64,000 nucleotides of DNA, from the NCBI GenBank assembly GCA_949152475.1, contig OX424556.1, positions 13,822,664-13,886,663 on the forward strand. Reading direction: 5' to 3'. Positions 62,501 through 64,000 of this stretch are shown here, piece after piece. The translations under genes were made by a program, and so were the position numbers. Source of the DNA: Terebella lapidaria (lineage: Eukaryota; Annelida; Polychaeta; Terebellida; Terebellidae). Within the stretch, counting starts at the first letter, position 1. Each line of letters starts with the position of its first letter. The notes under the pieces were generated by a model. The model was not told the origin of the DNA, ran no database searches, and saw nothing but the letters and a program-made list of their open reading frames with translations.

Positions 62501-64000
62501 CCTATATGTACATGGGACATATTATGCTGACCAAAAACAGTTGGTGATTTAATGGTTGATGGTGATGGGCGAGGTATTGAGGACATGTAGGGTCAGATTC
62601 TCTATAAGAATGAAGTATATCAAGTGCATGTGAAATATATATGCGAACAGTACGCATTGTAAAACATATACATATTATACTATAATATAAATCAAGTTAT
62701 GAATATGTTGAAAATAATCTTGCTGCAATTAATATATACATAAAACCTGATCGTTTCTAAACTGATAATATATATATATATATTGATATATAATAAATTA
62801 GATAACTGTATACATTATGTTAGACTTACCCCTGTTGACCTTGATGTCGGTGTATCTGTCAGTGCGACCGTTGTCGAAAATCTTGGTGAAGGCGGGCTGG
62901 TGAGGTTTGCGCTCCTGCCAGTCAGACAGATCCGGATCCGAGTTGTACATGGGGTTCTCCCGCCGGCTCAGGTACGAGCCGTGAAACATGTTGACATTGT
63001 CCTCCACGACCAGATCGTCCTCGGAGTCGTCTCCCTCTACCACGTCGATCACCTTGGGCGCGCCCGTGGTGTCTATGGAGTTTTTGATCAGGATGGAGCC
63101 CCTGACCACATGGGGGATGTCTCCCGAGTGCCGGTCGTGGTCCGGGCCCTCGTCCGGAGACATGTAGGGTTCCAGGTCGTCCGGCTCCCGGCCGTGACCG
63201 TTCATCCTGCGAGGTTTGTTGCGCCGGGGCCGCTCGGCATCCGGCGGGCGCCGCTTGCGATGTGCTTCCTCGTCGATGTCCCTGAGTTTGTCGAATGGAT
63301 CCCGCGCCTGCTCCTGGTTCCTCGGCGCTCGGCGGGAAGACATTCGATCGGACACGGGAGTATGGCGAGGGGATTCAGTGCGGTGGTAGGCGTCAGTCAC
63401 CGTCACATTGCGGAACCAATCCACCCCTTCTCTGCGGCTCTCGGGCCGCGGCTGGTTTCTATTGGGGTTCTGATTATTGGGATTAAGTGCGGGCTGGATG
63501 GGCTCCTCGCCAGTGGGATCGCGGGTGGGTCTGCGCCTGTTGGGATTCTGGTTGTTGGGGTTAAGTGCAGGTTGCATGGATTCATCCACTGGCCCGTTGT
63601 CATTTGGAGCTGCATAATCCATTGTCATTGTCTGATTGACGTTCATGGTGAAGCGTGCAGTTTCTGCAGGGGGGTTGTGAGCACCAGGGGCTTGAGCTGG
63701 AGATATCGGGGAGTTAGCTGGGGGCATTCTGTCCGTCTGAGATACAGACTTTATCATGTACTGCTGAGTTGTCAAAGTTTTACTAGTTTCTTGAGCAGTG
63801 ATTTGTGGGCCGTCATGGCGCACTTTGAATCGATGTTTGGACATGTATTGTCCCTCGACGTCACTCTGTGAAGGCTCTGGCTGGTCCTTGATCCTGACCA
63901 GTGTCATCTGTCGCTGGCCCTGGGACCCTGGATACGTACCGTACGAGCCGCTGGCCTGGTGTGAGTCCGTGTGAGTGTAAGTCGTTGTCTCGTTGTCGTC
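53584..64000 (-). CDS. unrecognised gene, 3' part of coding region (three exons, 5' end beyond window)
   Basis: Exons: 62830 to the window edge (open throughout, phase 1 at its 3' end), microexon 54591-54617, and 53584-54377 with stop TAG at 53584-53586. The three join in phase and encode about 663 residues. The long exon is hydrophilic and rich in Pro, Asn, Asp and Arg, with a duplicated QPALNPNNQNPNR unit, basic KRRPPDAERPRRNKPRR, an acidic VVEGDDSEDDLVVED patch and ENPMY, an NPxY-like motif. The last exon has a more ordered stretch (RDGIAEVAVKVRCERIVPIR, ATPERRRLWESIVDR) and ends SETHGMLY. There is no membrane segment in the visible part. It looks like a cytoplasmic tail or scaffold region, possibly of a cell-surface receptor. 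I do not recognise the family. Confidence 0.8.
54591..54617 (-). CDS. 27-nt phase-1 microexon encoding PPGPKRKK
   Basis: Acceptor CTTTTACAG|AGCC and donor AAAG|GTATGT bound exactly 27 nt. Phase 1 on both sides fits the neighbouring exons (62830 end and 54377 start) and adds EPPGPKRKK, a proline-basic stretch resembling a nuclear localisation or SH3-type motif. Because 27 is divisible by three, it can be skipped without changing frame. Confidence 0.75.
54618..59430. other. large intron of the 53.6-64 kb gene, left part
   Basis: No further exon is supported. Frames such as 58700-59050 plus lack splice context or homology. A GC-rich patch lies at 59080-59190. Confidence 0.4.
59432..60592. repeat. 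minisatellite with two unit lengths (109 and 89 bp), about 12 units
   Basis: The unit reads GAGTGGGTGCAGATAAGTGT, AAATGGGTTTTCTTCTGTAT, ACTAAACTACAGTTACCTCA, TAGAAAGCGTAATAGTTTTT, GTTAGATAC. Long units hold an extra 20 bp (CATAATCGCCAGGTCGTAAA). From left to right the order is long, long, short, short, long, long, then six short. The left-most unit is the most diverged and the right-hand short units are nearly identical. Confidence 0.85.
60593..62829. other. large intron, right part
   Basis: No exon or recognised repeat is seen. An AT dinucleotide run lies near 62766-62782, close to the splice donor at 62829. Confidence 0.4.

Noticed and set aside
62783-63871. Plus-strand frame of 362 codons
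   Set aside because: It is antisense to the long minus-strand exon, whose splice donor at 62829 and phase fit the downstream exons.

Overview
This is animal nuclear DNA. It holds a split gene with about 26 coding exons and GT-AG introns, spread through AT-rich, transposon-packed sequence. The content (CYFIP, DIRS, Harbinger, hAT, pearl/HINE-like rolling-circle elements with GACG microsatellites) fits a marine invertebrate such as a mollusc, brachiopod or invertebrate deuterostome. I cannot name the species.

Two host genes are supported, both on the minus strand. (1) A complete CYFIP/Sra-1 gene (WAVE regulatory complex subunit) has coding exons from 31024 down to 15301. All 26 exons join in phase to 3822 nt, or 1273 codons plus stop. 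A probable non-coding first exon lies near 32724-32900, and the 3' UTR probably runs to about 13.8 or 14.9 kb. (2) The 3' end of an unrecognised gene comprises a long exon (62830 to past the window edge), a 27-nt microexon (54591-54617) and a terminal exon (53584-54377). It encodes an acidic, low-complexity, probably intracellular tail. A possible orphan promoter with an 11-codon first exon on the plus strand lies at 3105-3222.

Mobile DNA by region: 1.3-5.8 kb has two pearl/HINE-like elements with 454-bp core repeats. 6.9-13.7 kb has an hAT-type MITE, a CACTT-ended element and two CACTG-ended transposons with 5-bp target duplications, one with a TTAA-flanked MITE inside. 17.9-24.8 kb is a whole-looking DIRS retroelement in a CYFIP intron. 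31.3-37.6 kb, upstream of CYFIP coding exon 1, is a nest: an hAT containing a Harbinger-type element; an hAT MITE; and a 4-kb CACTG-ended element holding two coding-like exons plus a HINE > Harbinger > HINE nest. 38-49 kb is a graveyard of Ty3/Gypsy-like fossils split by a Harbinger element that keeps the C-terminal half of its transposase. 49.4-50.65 kb is another HINE. 51.5-52.05 kb is a second dispersed repeat family. 59.4-60.6 kb is a two-length minisatellite.

The most notable patterns are: (a) repeats dense in nuclear-receptor motifs (TCAAGGTCA, AGGTCAAAGGTCA); (b) several CACTG/CACTT-ended elements, two of which share one layout but carry different subterminal words; (c) a CACTG element that may have captured host exons; (d) a DIRS copy whose internal complementary region records the circle junction of its own two ends.
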